NCBI GenBank assembly: GCA_030631445.1 | Contig: DAOVLD010000112.1 | Span: 1 to 6,322 of the forward strand | Direction of reading: 5' to 3' | Source of the DNA: Bacteroidota bacterium | GTDB lineage: Bacteria > Bacteroidota > Bacteroidia > Bacteroidales > VadinHA17 | DNA: 6,322 nt | Shown here: positions 1 to 6,024 of the stretch, piece by piece | Layout: every line of letters begins with the position of its first letter | How positions within the stretch are numbered: the first letter of the stretch is position 1 | Program-made: the position numbers and the translations under genes | Notes under the pieces: generated by a model | Databases searched by the model: none | The model's input: the letters and a program-made list of their open reading frames with translations, nothing else | Told to the model about the DNA's origin: nothing

Positions 1-531
1 AGGGATGTTTGGACTTATATCTCAATGGAGTATTTTAAACAAAAAATTTCAGATAAGGAAGTTGGATCTTCGGCAATGCCCCATAAGGTTAATCCTATTG
101 ATTTTGAAAATTCTGAAGGAAATCTGGGTTTGGCAAACTCACAGTATATCTTTTTGTCAGGCAAGCTGCCGGTGTCAAGATTACAGAGAGACCTGACCGA
201 TTCAACTGTTATAAGGAATATTGGTGTTCCTTTTGCACATACAATAATCGCTTTTAATTCGTTATTAACAGGGTTGGGAAAACTTATTGTTAATACTGAA
301 AGGATTTCAAAGGATTTGGAGAAAAATTGGATTGTTGTGGCTGAAGCAATACAAACTATCTTGCGTAGAGAGGGTTTTGCTGATTCTTTTGAGATGCTAA
401 AGAAGCTAACAAGGACAAATAAACCTGTTGATAGAGAAAGAATTCATGAATTTATAGAGAATCTGGAAATAAATGAATCAGTTAAAGCTGAATTGAGGAT
501 AATTACTCCCTGGAACTATAATGGTATTTAG
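1..531 (+). CDS. purB: Adenylosuccinate lyase, C-terminal part (5' end outside window)
   Basis: The frame is open from base 1 (R-D-V-W-T-Y-I-S...) to the TAG at 529-531, giving 176 visible residues. The protein is cut off by the window edge, so the ATG at 25 is internal and not the start. Adenylosuccinate lyase eliminates fumarate from SAICAR and from adenylosuccinate in purine synthesis and works as a soluble tetramer. Visible residues 22-32 are GSSAMPHKVNP, the flexible catalytic-serine loop and signature of the fumarase/aspartase/ASL superfamily. It is followed by IDFENSEGNLGLAN and by LPVSRLQRDLTDSTVIRN, both typical of the long E. coli-type PurB rather than the short Bacillus type. The protein ends at ITPWNYNGI, about ten residues earlier than E. 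coli PurB as I remember it, which I take to be normal for Bacteroidota. No co-transcribed neighbour is evident, since the next gene starts 342 bp downstream. Confidence 0.96.
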   Translation, partial: RDVWTYISMEYFKQKISDKEVGSSAMPHKVNPIDFENSEGNLGLANSQYIFLSGKLPVSRLQRDLTDSTVIRNIGVPFAHTIIAFNSLLTGLGKLIVNTERISKDLEKNWIVVAEAIQTILRREGFADSFEMLKKLTRTNKPVDRERIHEFIENLEINESVKAELRIITPWNYNGI

Positions 532-601
532 CCCGTATTATTCATGCAGAAGATAAAAGACAAAAGTAAAAAGTTCAGAATGAATACAATCTTCAGTCTA
601 T

Positions 602-755
602 AGTCGGCAATTGGCAGTCGGTAATCGGCAATTTGAAGGCCAAAATATTTATTTTTTCCAGTCCCGATTTTCGGGAATTTGATTAAGTGATTGTGTGTTA
701 AAATTGTTTTACTGTTATTTACTTTTTTGCCGACTGTGGACTGTCGACTGATTGG
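602..755. repeat. Degenerate AGTCGGCAA inverted/direct repeat pair
   Basis: The left cluster (602-633) contains three overlapping variants of a short unit: AGTCGGCAAT, AGTCGGTAAT and ATCGGCAATT. The right cluster begins with TTGCCGACT (727-735), the exact reverse complement of AGTCGGCAA at 602-610. It continues with ACTGTCGACTG (740-750), which includes the palindrome GTCGAC. The clusters therefore form an imperfect long-range inverted repeat with about 95-125 bp between arms. Similar AGTCGGCA-rich runs are, from memory, common between genes in Bacteroidota, so this is probably a dispersed intergenic repeat and not a site specific to these genes. Confidence 0.5.
662..676. repeat. Short GC hairpin TCCCGA-TTT-TCGGGA
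   Basis: There are six perfect base pairs (662-667 with 671-676) around a TTT loop. The hairpin lies 130 bp after the purB stop. It is followed by ATTTGATT, without a strong T run, so it is at best a weak transcription terminator for purB. It may equally be part of the surrounding intergenic repeat. Confidence 0.4.
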
Positions 756-873
756 TAACTAATAATTATGTGATTTTTGATGTCGTAAAGAAGAAATTTT
801 TGAATAATTCAGATTAGTAAAATTTATTAAACAGGGAACCTGAAATTACATTTAAGAATAACTGAATTTAACC

Positions 874-2694
874 ATGAATCAACTTTTTAGGATAATAAAA
901 TATATTATTCCCTACAAGAGTAAAGCTGCTTTAAGCATATTTTATATTTTGCTTTCATCTGTCTTCTCATTATTCAGCCTTGCTATGGTAGCTCCTTTTT
1001 TAAATATTCTTTTTGAAAAAACCAAACTAGTTAACCAGTCTGTTCCTTTTTCTTTTAATCCTGCCGATCTGGTTCATAATTTTCAGTATATTCTAAGCAG
1101 GTTAATTATTGAAGAAGGGAAAATTTATGCACTTATTTTTGTTGGAGTAGTAGTTATTGTTACATCGTTTCTAAAGAATGGGTTTCTTTATTTGTCTAAA
1201 TTTTATATGATCCCTATTCGTACCGGGGTTGTTAAAGATATACGTAACAATTTATACAGTAAAATTCTTTCCCTGCCTCTGAAATACTTCACTGAAGAGA
1301 GAAAAGGAGATATTCTGGCAAGAATGTCAGGTGATGTCCAGGAGATAGAAGTATCAGTAGTGAGATCACTTGATATGCTCTTCAGATCTCCTATATTAAT
1401 TATTGTATACCTCGCATCATTGTTTTATATAAGTTTTAATCTTACTCTGTTCGTTATAGTTTTACTACCTGTTAGTGGCTTTCTTATCGGTAAAATTGGT
1501 AAAACCCTAAGGTCAACATCATTGGCAGGGCAGAAAAAACTGGGTGTTATCCTTTCAGTTATTGAAGAAACCCTGGGTGGGCTTCGTATCATTAAAGCTT
1601 TTATTGCCGAAAAGAAAATGCAGAACCGGTTTGAAAGTGCAAACTCTTTATATACAAGAATTATAAGTAAATTATTCAGGAGGCAGCAATTAGCAAGTCC
1701 ATTAAGTGAGTTCCTGGGAGTTTTTGTTTTGGTTATCGTTCTTTGGTATGGTGGTAGTATGGTTCTGGGAGGAAACAGCACATTCTCTTCATCAGTGCTT
1801 ATTACTTACCTGGTGATTTTTTCACAAATTATTAATCCTGCAAAAGCTATTACAACAGCATATTATAATGTATTAAAAGGGTTGGCTTCAGTAGAAAGAA
1901 TTGAGCATATTATGGATTCAAAGGTTACTATTACCGAGAAACCGGATGCTAAATCAGTAAAATCATTCTCAGAAAAGATTGAATATATAAATGTTGGGTT
2001 TAAGTATGGTGAAGAGCTTGTATTAGAAGATATTAACCTGACCATTGATAAAGGAAAGACTATTGCTCTTGTTGGCAGATCAGGTGCAGGGAAATCTACT
2101 TTTGTTGACTTGTTACCAAGATTTATTGATACTGTTAAAGGACAGATATCAATTGATGGAATAGCGGTAGAGGATTATAAAATAGCCGATTTGCGCGGGC
2201 TTATGGGAATAGTTAGTCAGCAGTCAATACTGTTTAATGATACTTTTTTTAATAATATTGCTTTTGGGCTAAGTGATGCAACAGAAGAAGAAGTGATTGC
2301 AGCTGCTAAAGTCGCTAATGCTCACGATTTTATCATTGATACTCCAAATGGATATTATACAAATGTAGGGGAGGGAGGAAGTAAAATGTCCGGGGGACAG
2401 CGACAGAGGATCAATATTGCCAGAGCAGTGTTAAAAAATCCACCCATACTTATTCTTGATGAAGCTACTTCAGCGCTCGATACTGAATCCGAACGTCTTG
2501 TTCAGGAAGCTATTATTAACCTGATGAAAAACAGAACATCAATTGTAATAGCGCACCGGCTTTCAACCGTTAAGTATGCTGATATGATCGTAGTGTTGGA
2601 TGATGGCATGATTGTTGAAAAAGGTTGTCATAATGATCTGGTAAAAATTGAGGGAGGAACTTATAACAGACTTCATAAGTTGCAAATGTATTAA
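874..2694 (+). CDS. MsbA-like ABC exporter half-transporter (membrane domain fused to ATPase)
   Basis: This 606-residue protein has the length and order of MsbA/lipid-flippase-type ABC exporters, which work as inner-membrane homodimers. Six hydrophobic segments lie at about residues 18-40, 84-107, 170-188, 190-208, 278-298 and 304-324. The nucleotide-binding domain fills about 365-606 and has every catalytic motif: Walker A GRSGAGKST (401-409), Q-loop VSQQ (Q449), signature MSGGQ (505-509), Walker B ILILDE (D529, E530), D-loop SALD (533-536) and H-loop H561. It should therefore be an active ATPase. The ATG at 874 is supported by the usual short amphipathic N-terminus just before the first membrane segment; no Shine-Dalgarno sequence is visible. 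A glycosyltransferase gene begins 11 bp after its stop, which favours export of a glycolipid such as lipid A-core. Other substrates (lipids, peptides, drugs) cannot be excluded from sequence alone, so I give no gene symbol. Confidence 0.93.
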   Translation: MNQLFRIIKYIIPYKSKAALSIFYILLSSVFSLFSLAMVAPFLNILFEKTKLVNQSVPFSFNPADLVHNFQYILSRLIIEEGKIYALIFVGVVVIVTSFLKNGFLYLSKFYMIPIRTGVVKDIRNNLYSKILSLPLKYFTEERKGDILARMSGDVQEIEVSVVRSLDMLFRSPILIIVYLASLFYISFNLTLFVIVLLPVSGFLIGKIGKTLRSTSLAGQKKLGVILSVIEETLGGLRIIKAFIAEKKMQNRFESANSLYTRIISKLFRRQQLASPLSEFLGVFVLVIVLWYGGSMVLGGNSTFSSSVLITYLVIFSQIINPAKAITTAYYNVLKGLASVERIEHIMDSKVTITEKPDAKSVKSFSEKIEYINVGFKYGEELVLEDINLTIDKGKTIALVGRSGAGKSTFVDLLPRFIDTVKGQISIDGIAVEDYKIADLRGLMGIVSQQSILFNDTFFNNIAFGLSDATEEEVIAAAKVANAHDFIIDTPNGYYTNVGEGGSKMSGGQRQRINIARAVLKNPPILILDEATSALDTESERLVQEAIINLMKNRTSIVIAHRLSTVKYADMIVVLDDGMIVEKGCHNDLVKIEGGTYNRLHKLQMY

Positions 2695-2705
2695 AGAATG
2701 ATTCA

Positions 2706-3665
2706 ATGAAGATTAGCGGTTTTACTATGGGTAAAAATGCCCGGAAACTTTATTATCCGGTGAAACAGGTAGTTATGTCTATTCTGCCAATTGTGGATGA
2801 ATTTGTGGTTGCTCTTGGAGACAGCGACGAAGATGATACTACTCGTGAAGAGATAGATAGTATTGACAGTAAGAAAATTAAGATTGTTGATACAACATGG
2901 GATATTGAGAAATACCCCAGGGGAATGGAACATGCTCACCAAACTGATATCGCAAAACAACATTGCTCAGGAGACTGGCTTTTTTATCTTCAGTCAGATG
3001 AAGTAGTTCATGAAAAATACCTTCCGGTTATTCAAAAAAAATGTGAGGAACTTTATGAAGATAAAACTGTAGAGGGTTTGTTGTTTAATTATTTTCATTT
3101 CTGGGGAGATTATTATCACATTCAGGATAACCATTGCTGGTACCGGAAAGAAATCAGAATAATAAGGAATGATCCTGATATTCATTCCTGGGAATCAGCA
3201 CAATCTTTCAGGAGGATACCGGATTTTAACGGAATAGATTTCCGGCAGCAAAAGAATACTTACAAATTAAAAGTTGAACCGGTAAATGCTTTTATTTACC
3301 ATTATGGTTGGGTACGTCCACCTGAGTTAATGCAAAATAAGATAAAGGCTTTTAGCACTAATCACCAGGGTTGGAGAAATGTTGAGAAACTCGAGAAAGA
3401 ACAAAAATTCGATCATCTATTTGATTATGGGAACCTGTCAAAACTGAAACACTTCAACGGAAGTCATCCAAAGGTAATGAAGGATTGGATAGATGATTTC
3501 TACTGGAAACACCAATTGCGTTTTACCGGCCCCCGAAAAAACAGGAATCCGATACCAAGTAAGCATGATAAACTTAAATACAGGTTAATATCCTGGATTG
3601 AAAAAAATGTGCTTAGAGGCAAGAGACTTGGTGAATTCAGGAATTATATCCTTGTGAAACATTAA
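2706..3665 (+). CDS. GT2-like (GT-A fold) glycosyltransferase
   Basis: The 319-residue soluble protein resembles the family 2 glycosyltransferases of Bacteroidota. The N-terminus (KISGFTMGKNARKL, then SILPIVDEFVVALGDSDEDDT at about 25-45) matches the start of a GT-A fold, where a 'DE.vv..g.S.DDT' strand-turn binds the nucleotide sugar. GDWLFYLQSDEVVHE (89-103) supplies the acidic metal-binding motif in the place of the usual DXD (here SDE). The later conserved-looking blocks IYHYGWVRPPELM (197-209) and HFNGSHPKVMKDW (249-261) recall a subgroup of Bacteroidota GT2 proteins. No membrane segment or signal peptide is seen, so it should act on the cytoplasmic face. The start at 2706 is 11 bp after the ABC exporter stop, so the two are almost certainly co-transcribed and probably act in one envelope glycolipid pathway. 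Sugar donor and acceptor are unknown. Confidence 0.82.
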   Translation: MKISGFTMGKNARKLYYPVKQVVMSILPIVDEFVVALGDSDEDDTTREEIDSIDSKKIKIVDTTWDIEKYPRGMEHAHQTDIAKQHCSGDWLFYLQSDEVVHEKYLPVIQKKCEELYEDKTVEGLLFNYFHFWGDYYHIQDNHCWYRKEIRIIRNDPDIHSWESAQSFRRIPDFNGIDFRQQKNTYKLKVEPVNAFIYHYGWVRPPELMQNKIKAFSTNHQGWRNVEKLEKEQKFDHLFDYGNLSKLKHFNGSHPKVMKDWIDDFYWKHQLRFTGPRKNRNPIPSKHDKLKYRLISWIEKNVLRGKRLGEFRNYILVKH

Positions 3666-3691
3666 TTAGAGCCTGTCCATAAAGTCTCTAA
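3666..3691. repeat. Short inverted repeat TTAGAG...CTCTAA, possible IS-end relic
   Basis: TTAGAG (3666-3671) and CTCTAA (3686-3691) flank CCTGTCCATAAAGT, directly after the glycosyltransferase stop. The string GAGCCTGTCCATAAAGT looks like the terminal repeats of some insertion sequences that begin GAG.CTGTC..AAAGT. No transposase or second copy is present here, so a relic is only a possibility. As a hairpin (6 bp stem, 14-base loop) it is weak. Confidence 0.2.
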
Positions 3692-3712
3692 ATTTCTGTA
3701 GATTTGAATATC

Positions 3713-3814
3713 GAACAAGGAACGCTAATTTTAGATTTCAGATTTTCAAACACTTCGCAAATCGTTAATCCCCGTCCGAACGGATGTTCATCCGGGCGGG
3801 GGTGTTCCTTGTTC
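3713..3814. repeat. Nested palindromic intergenic element between convergent genes
   Basis: The outer arms are a perfect 11-bp inverted repeat, GAACAAGGAAC (3713-3723) and GTTCCTTGTTC (3804-3814). Just inside the right arm sits a GC-rich hairpin: CCCCGTC (3770-3776) pairs with GGCGGGG (3795-3801, one G-T pair), and after a CGAA bulge CGGAT (3781-3785) pairs with ATCCG (3790-3794) around a GTTC loop. The element stands out from its AT-rich surroundings. It lies between the 3' ends of the glycosyltransferase and the leftward gene, so it could fold in RNA from either strand and end transcription. Neither side has a clear T run, and ATATCGAACAAGGAA-type strings are, as I recall, common dispersed intergenic repeats in Bacteroidota. 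Confidence 0.6.
3770..3801. terminator. Strong GC hairpin, possible bidirectional terminator
   Basis: This bulged stem has 7 outer and 5 inner base pairs with a 4-base loop, and is the most stable-looking hairpin in the window. Its position between convergent stop codons (3665 on the + strand, 3890 on the - strand) fits a terminator shared by both genes. On the + strand it is followed by a T-containing but broken stretch (TGTTCCTTGTTCTT). On the - strand no T run follows. A repeat-element origin explains it equally well. Confidence 0.35.
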
Positions 3815-3889
3815 TTAAATCAATTATTACTTACGTTATAGACAAATTCTAATTGCTAATTACCTGACACTGTTTCAAATTTGCATGAA

Positions 3890-4867
3890 TCATTTTAAGA
3901 TACCTATACCAATTCCTGCAGTTGGGAAAACACCGGAATAATCTATATTATACCATTTTTTATATTTTGTTAGTCCGGATTCATCATCATATTTACTTAA
4001 TCTAATATTTCCACCAACGAATATATCTACAATTAATACTTTCATAACAGGAATTTTAGTACCAATTACCACTCCCGCTGAACAGATATTCAATCGCTGT
4101 TTGATTTCTTTTTCCACCCATTCATCTTCATCTACATTAAATTCCATTGTTTCACCGGTAATCCAGATTCTTCTGTACATTAATTGCGGAGCAGCATACA
4201 GACCTAAAGGCGCCTTATTTTTAGTTTTGAAATTTGCCATAAGATAATTTTTGCCTTGTAACACTATGCCTGTACCTGCGATAGATTCTCCCTGATAAAT
4301 TTCATAGGAATTGGATAATGCATCGAAATACGTAAATCTTTGATTTGAGAAAAAATATTGGGACATACCCTGTTCTGTTGCATAGGTTGCCAAAGCAGAA
4401 ATACTAACAGAAAACTTATCAGTAAGTAATCGTTCATATGATAAGTGAAATGTTCCTTCAAACAGGCTGACAGGATTAAGCATTATGGCAGATTTGTAGT
4501 CCTTATGATATTCTATCTCTTGTTCCCGAATAGCAGGTACATGTATTTCAACCGGAATATTTACTTCTTTTAATTCCTGTATCATTGCATCAACTTCAAG
4601 AAATTTTAAATTAATACCGGCCGGGTCAAAATTCATTGCTTTTATCTTGCCATCAATTTCATGCAGTCTGATATCTAATTCATCAGGTTTTGATTCCCAT
4701 AATTTTATTTTTGTGTCTAATAATTCCAGTTTGGAATCCAGTAACTGTAATTTCAGATCTAACATTTTTGCTTTCTGATCAATTGATTCCTGGGCAAAAT
4801 TTTTATTACCAAAGACAGTAATAAATAAAACAGTTGCAATAATTAATAAAACAGATTTTGTTTTCAT
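3890..4867 (-). CDS. Secreted coiled-coil protein with probable outer-membrane beta-barrel domain
   Basis: I do not recognise a named family for this 325-residue protein. Residues 1-25 form a signal peptide: KTK, a hydrophobic run LLIIATVLFITVF, then NFA before Q26, typical of Bacteroidota. Residues 35-76 are six consecutive heptads of the form (L/I)(D/E)x(K/R)(L/I)xx, with hydrophobics at 36, 40, 43, 47, 50, 54 and so on. This is a clear coiled coil, broken only by a W and a P in the fourth repeat. A linker (about 77-125) leads to a beta-rich region (about 126-325). Its alternating hydrophobic strands and NPVSLFEGTFHLSYERLL segment resemble small outer-membrane barrels such as DUF3575-like proteins, ending in GVFPTAGIGIGILK. 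A coiled-coil stalk on an outer-membrane domain is therefore the likely architecture. The gene stands alone on the - strand, convergent with the glycosyltransferase and divergent from hdrC. Function is unknown. Confidence 0.8.
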   Translation of the reverse strand: MKTKSVLLIIATVLFITVFGNKNFAQESIDQKAKMLDLKLQLLDSKLELLDTKIKLWESKPDELDIRLHEIDGKIKAMNFDPAGINLKFLEVDAMIQELKEVNIPVEIHVPAIREQEIEYHKDYKSAIMLNPVSLFEGTFHLSYERLLTDKFSVSISALATYATEQGMSQYFFSNQRFTYFDALSNSYEIYQGESIAGTGIVLQGKNYLMANFKTKNKAPLGLYAAPQLMYRRIWITGETMEFNVDEDEWVEKEIKQRLNICSAGVVIGTKIPVMKVLIVDIFVGGNIRLSKYDDESGLTKYKKWYNIDYSGVFPTAGIGIGILK

Positions 4868-4885
4868 AGCTATTAGCTTAAATTA

Positions 4886-4905
4886 ATTAATAAATATTAA
4901 TAAAT
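4886..4905. repeat. 10-bp tandem duplication ATTAATAAAT x2
   Basis: ATTAATAAAT occurs twice in a row with no mismatch, ending 18 bases upstream of the leftward gene's ATG (4867). It is A/T only, so it may be replication slippage in the untranslated leader. Unstructured A/T-rich leaders commonly stand in for a Shine-Dalgarno sequence in this phylum. Confidence 0.55.
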
Positions 4906-5138
4906 GGACAGTTATTGGCTGTACGCCAAAGATTCAAACTTGTATGTTTGATTTTATTATTACAAAATATAGTTACAGGCTTATCTCCAAAATATTCAAT
5001 AATAAAAGTAGTGAAACCAGAGATACTATATTCTTATCTAAGATGGGTTAATAAATGAAAAGGTTGCTTTGTTTGTAGTTGTCCCTTTATGAAAGCAAGC
5101 TTTTACGCTTAGGAAAAGATATAGACCTGCTCAGTCGG

Positions 5139-5265
5139 AGAAAATTTTTTGTTTTTATCGGGCATCGGGATTACTCGTCTCCGCTTGGCGGATTACAGTA
5201 AAAACTGAATCGATTTAATTCATCCGATTGCAAACCGGATCTACATATTTCAGGTTCGTGCATTG
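5139..5265. repeat. Degenerate dispersed-repeat remnant with small hairpins
   Basis: This patch is richer in G and C than its flanks. It includes ATCGGGCATCGGGATTA (5158-5174), the perfect hairpin TCCGC-TTG-GCGGA (5180-5192), and ATCCG...CGGAT arms around ATTGCAAAC (about 5223-5241). 'GGATT(A/G)CAAATCC'-like strings are, from memory, a frequent intergenic repeat in Bacteroidota, and this reads like a decayed copy. No second copy exists in the window to confirm it. Confidence 0.35.
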
Positions 5266-5301
5266 ACTCTGAGTATTCTTACTACCATCCATTTTATTCA
5301 A

Positions 5302-5338
5302 TATGTTTAGAAACATAACATTAATCATATTTAAACAT
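5302..5338. promoter_or_regulatory. Palindrome TATGTTT-AG-AAACATA plus adjacent imperfect copy
   Basis: Positions 5302-5317 form a perfect inverted repeat with 7-bp arms and a 2-base centre, a size and symmetry typical of a dimeric repressor or activator site. Ten bases on, ATATTTAAACAT (5327-5338) repeats the same half-site AAACAT with a one-mismatch partner. The pair lies 122-158 bp before the hdrC start and more than 430 bp from the leftward gene, so hdrC is the likelier target. No regulator family is recognised from the sequence. Confidence 0.4.
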
Positions 5339-5372
5339 TTCATTTTTTTAATGAACAATTTTTTTTGTTATT

Positions 5373-5400
5373 TTGTTACAGTGGTTAAAAATTGTAACAA
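5373..5400. promoter_or_regulatory. Inverted repeat TTGTTAC-N14-GTAACAA upstream of hdrC
   Basis: The 7-bp arms are perfect (5373-5379 and 5394-5400) and the spacing is 14 bases. Centre-to-centre distance of the arms is 21 bp, or two helical turns, which would put both half-sites on one face of the DNA. It ends 59 bp before the hdrC ATG, a plausible place for an operator or activator site. The AT-rich context makes chance symmetry possible. Confidence 0.3.
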
Positions 5401-5404
5401 CAAA

Positions 5405-5430
5405 AAGTTATAACCTTATTTTTATAACTT
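5405..5430. promoter_or_regulatory. Inverted repeat AAGTTATAA-N8-TTATAACTT just before hdrC
   Basis: The arms are 9 bp and perfect (5405-5413 and 5422-5430) around CCTTATTT. The site ends 29 bp before the ATG at 5460, so it would overlap the transcription start or the mRNA leader. It could act as an operator or as a leader hairpin. Being A/T only apart from one G-C pair per arm, it would be a weak RNA structure. Confidence 0.4.
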
Positions 5431-5459
5431 ATCTTTATAGCTATTCATTATAACGATAA

Positions 5460-5867
5460 ATGAGAATAAATATATCAAGGAAAACAATCAAAGATCCTTT
5501 TGTTCAAAAGGTACAGGAATTAAGCGGGCAAAATCTTTTAGTTTGTTATCAGTGCGGGAAATGTTCAGCAGGTTGTCCTGCTGTCTCTCAAATGGATATT
5601 CTCCCAAATCAAATCATTCGTTTTGCTCAGCTTTGTTTAAAAGAGGAATTGCTTCAATCAAAATCAATATGGATCTGTGCGTCTTGTATGACCTGTAATG
5701 TACGATGTCCTAAAGGAATTAATATTGCTGAGGTATTTGAAGCAATCAGGCAGATTTTATTACGTGAGAGACAAGACCACATACAAATTGAAAAATTAAC
5801 CGATGAAGAAAAGGAAGAAGTTCCTCCAATTGCATTGATAAGCAGCTTCAGAAAATTTACATCATAA
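5460..5867 (+). CDS. hdrC: Heterodisulfide reductase subunit C-like iron-sulfur protein
   Basis: This 135-residue soluble ferredoxin-like protein carries two complete CxxCxxCxxxCP motifs: C29-C32-C35-C39 (CYQCGKCSAGCP) and C73-C76-C79-C83 (CASCMTCNVRCPKG). It can hold two [4Fe-4S] clusters. The spacing, the GINIAEVFEAIR helix after the second motif and the C-terminal ALISSFRKFT tail match HdrC, the subunit that passes electrons between HdrA and HdrB. At 135 residues it is shorter than the methanogen HdrC I recall (about 185). The start at 5460 leaves a normal short N-terminus (RINISRKTIKDPFVQKVQEL), with an A/T-rich leader and no Shine-Dalgarno sequence. An hdrB-like gene follows on the same strand after 157 bp, which supports an Hdr role over other ferredoxin-type subunits such as SdhB or GlpC. 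In a bacterium the substrate is unlikely to be CoM-S-S-CoB; the real acceptor is unknown. Confidence 0.9.
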   Translation: MRINISRKTIKDPFVQKVQELSGQNLLVCYQCGKCSAGCPAVSQMDILPNQIIRFAQLCLKEELLQSKSIWICASCMTCNVRCPKGINIAEVFEAIRQILLRERQDHIQIEKLTDEEKEEVPPIALISSFRKFTS

Positions 5868-6024
5868 TAATGTGAAGAAATATATTTAATATTTTGTAAC
5901 TAATCAGTACGTTGGATAGAAGTAAAATAAAATGTTAAAAGTTATATGTTAATTGTTATAAGTTCAATTTAAAAGATAATGTAAAAACTGAATAATAATA
6001 TTTTTTAAGTATAAGAATTATTTG
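5868..6024. other. 157-bp A/T-rich gap between hdrC and hdrB
   Basis: There is no reading frame of useful length and no strong hairpin. TATTTTGTAAC (5890-5900) matches TATTTTGTTAC (5369-5379) upstream of hdrC at 10 of 11 bases. Further on, GTTATATGTTAATTGTTATA (about 5940-5959) has GTTATA twice, echoing the arms before hdrC. The gap could carry a second promoter or a processing site for hdrB. hdrC and hdrB usually lie much closer together. Confidence 0.5.

Larger units (their letters stand above)
532..873. other. Non-coding gap between purB and the ABC transporter gene
   Basis: This stretch has no credible reading frame. It holds an A-rich segment just after purB, the AGTCGGC-type repeats (602-633 and 727-755) and one short GC hairpin (662-676). 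The last 100 bases are AT-rich and must contain the leader of the ABC transporter gene. I could not place a convincing Bacteroidota promoter (TTG at about -33, TAnnTTTG at about -7) and see no Shine-Dalgarno sequence before the ATG at 874. Confidence 0.7.
4868..5459. other. Long divergent intergenic region (592 bp)
   Basis: No credible gene is visible. The left end holds the AT-rich leader of the leftward coiled-coil gene, including a perfect 10-bp tandem duplication at 4886-4905. The middle (about 5120-5265) is more GC-rich and contains short hairpins that look like remnants of a dispersed intergenic repeat. The right end (5300-5459) is strongly AT-rich and carries three inverted repeats ahead of hdrC. 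Promoters for both flanking genes must lie here, but I could not match the Bacteroidota consensus with confidence. Confidence 0.7.

Noticed and set aside
5..196. Overlapping + strand reading frame inside the purB fragment
   Set aside because: It is a different frame from the clearly recognisable PurB sequence and its translation resembles nothing.
602..633. CRISPR-like short repeats
   Set aside because: The units are about 10 bp, overlapping and degenerate, with no spacers of regular length and no cas gene nearby.
662..676. Intrinsic terminator for purB
   Set aside because: The hairpin is short, lies 130 bp past the stop codon and is not followed by a T run, so it is listed only as a hairpin.
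1425..1781. 118-codon reading frame on the - strand inside the ABC exporter gene
   Set aside because: It lies wholly opposite a well-supported membrane domain and shows no motif of its own.
2703..2963. - strand reading frame overlapping the glycosyltransferase start
   Set aside because: It is antisense to the conserved GT-A N-terminal region, and its translation shows no recognisable domain.
3666..3691. Intact insertion-sequence end
   Set aside because: No transposase, target duplication or matching opposite end is present; it is kept only as a low-confidence relic.
4264..4461. 65-codon - strand frame within the coiled-coil/barrel gene
   Set aside because: It is an alternative frame of the longer gene, which has a signal peptide and coherent domains.
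5373..5390. Possible Rex (NADH-sensing repressor) site starting TTGTTAC before hdrC
   Set aside because: Only the left half fits the TTGTTAA-N4-TTAACAA pattern; the right half (GTTAAAA) matches at about 4 of 7 positions, which is too weak to call.
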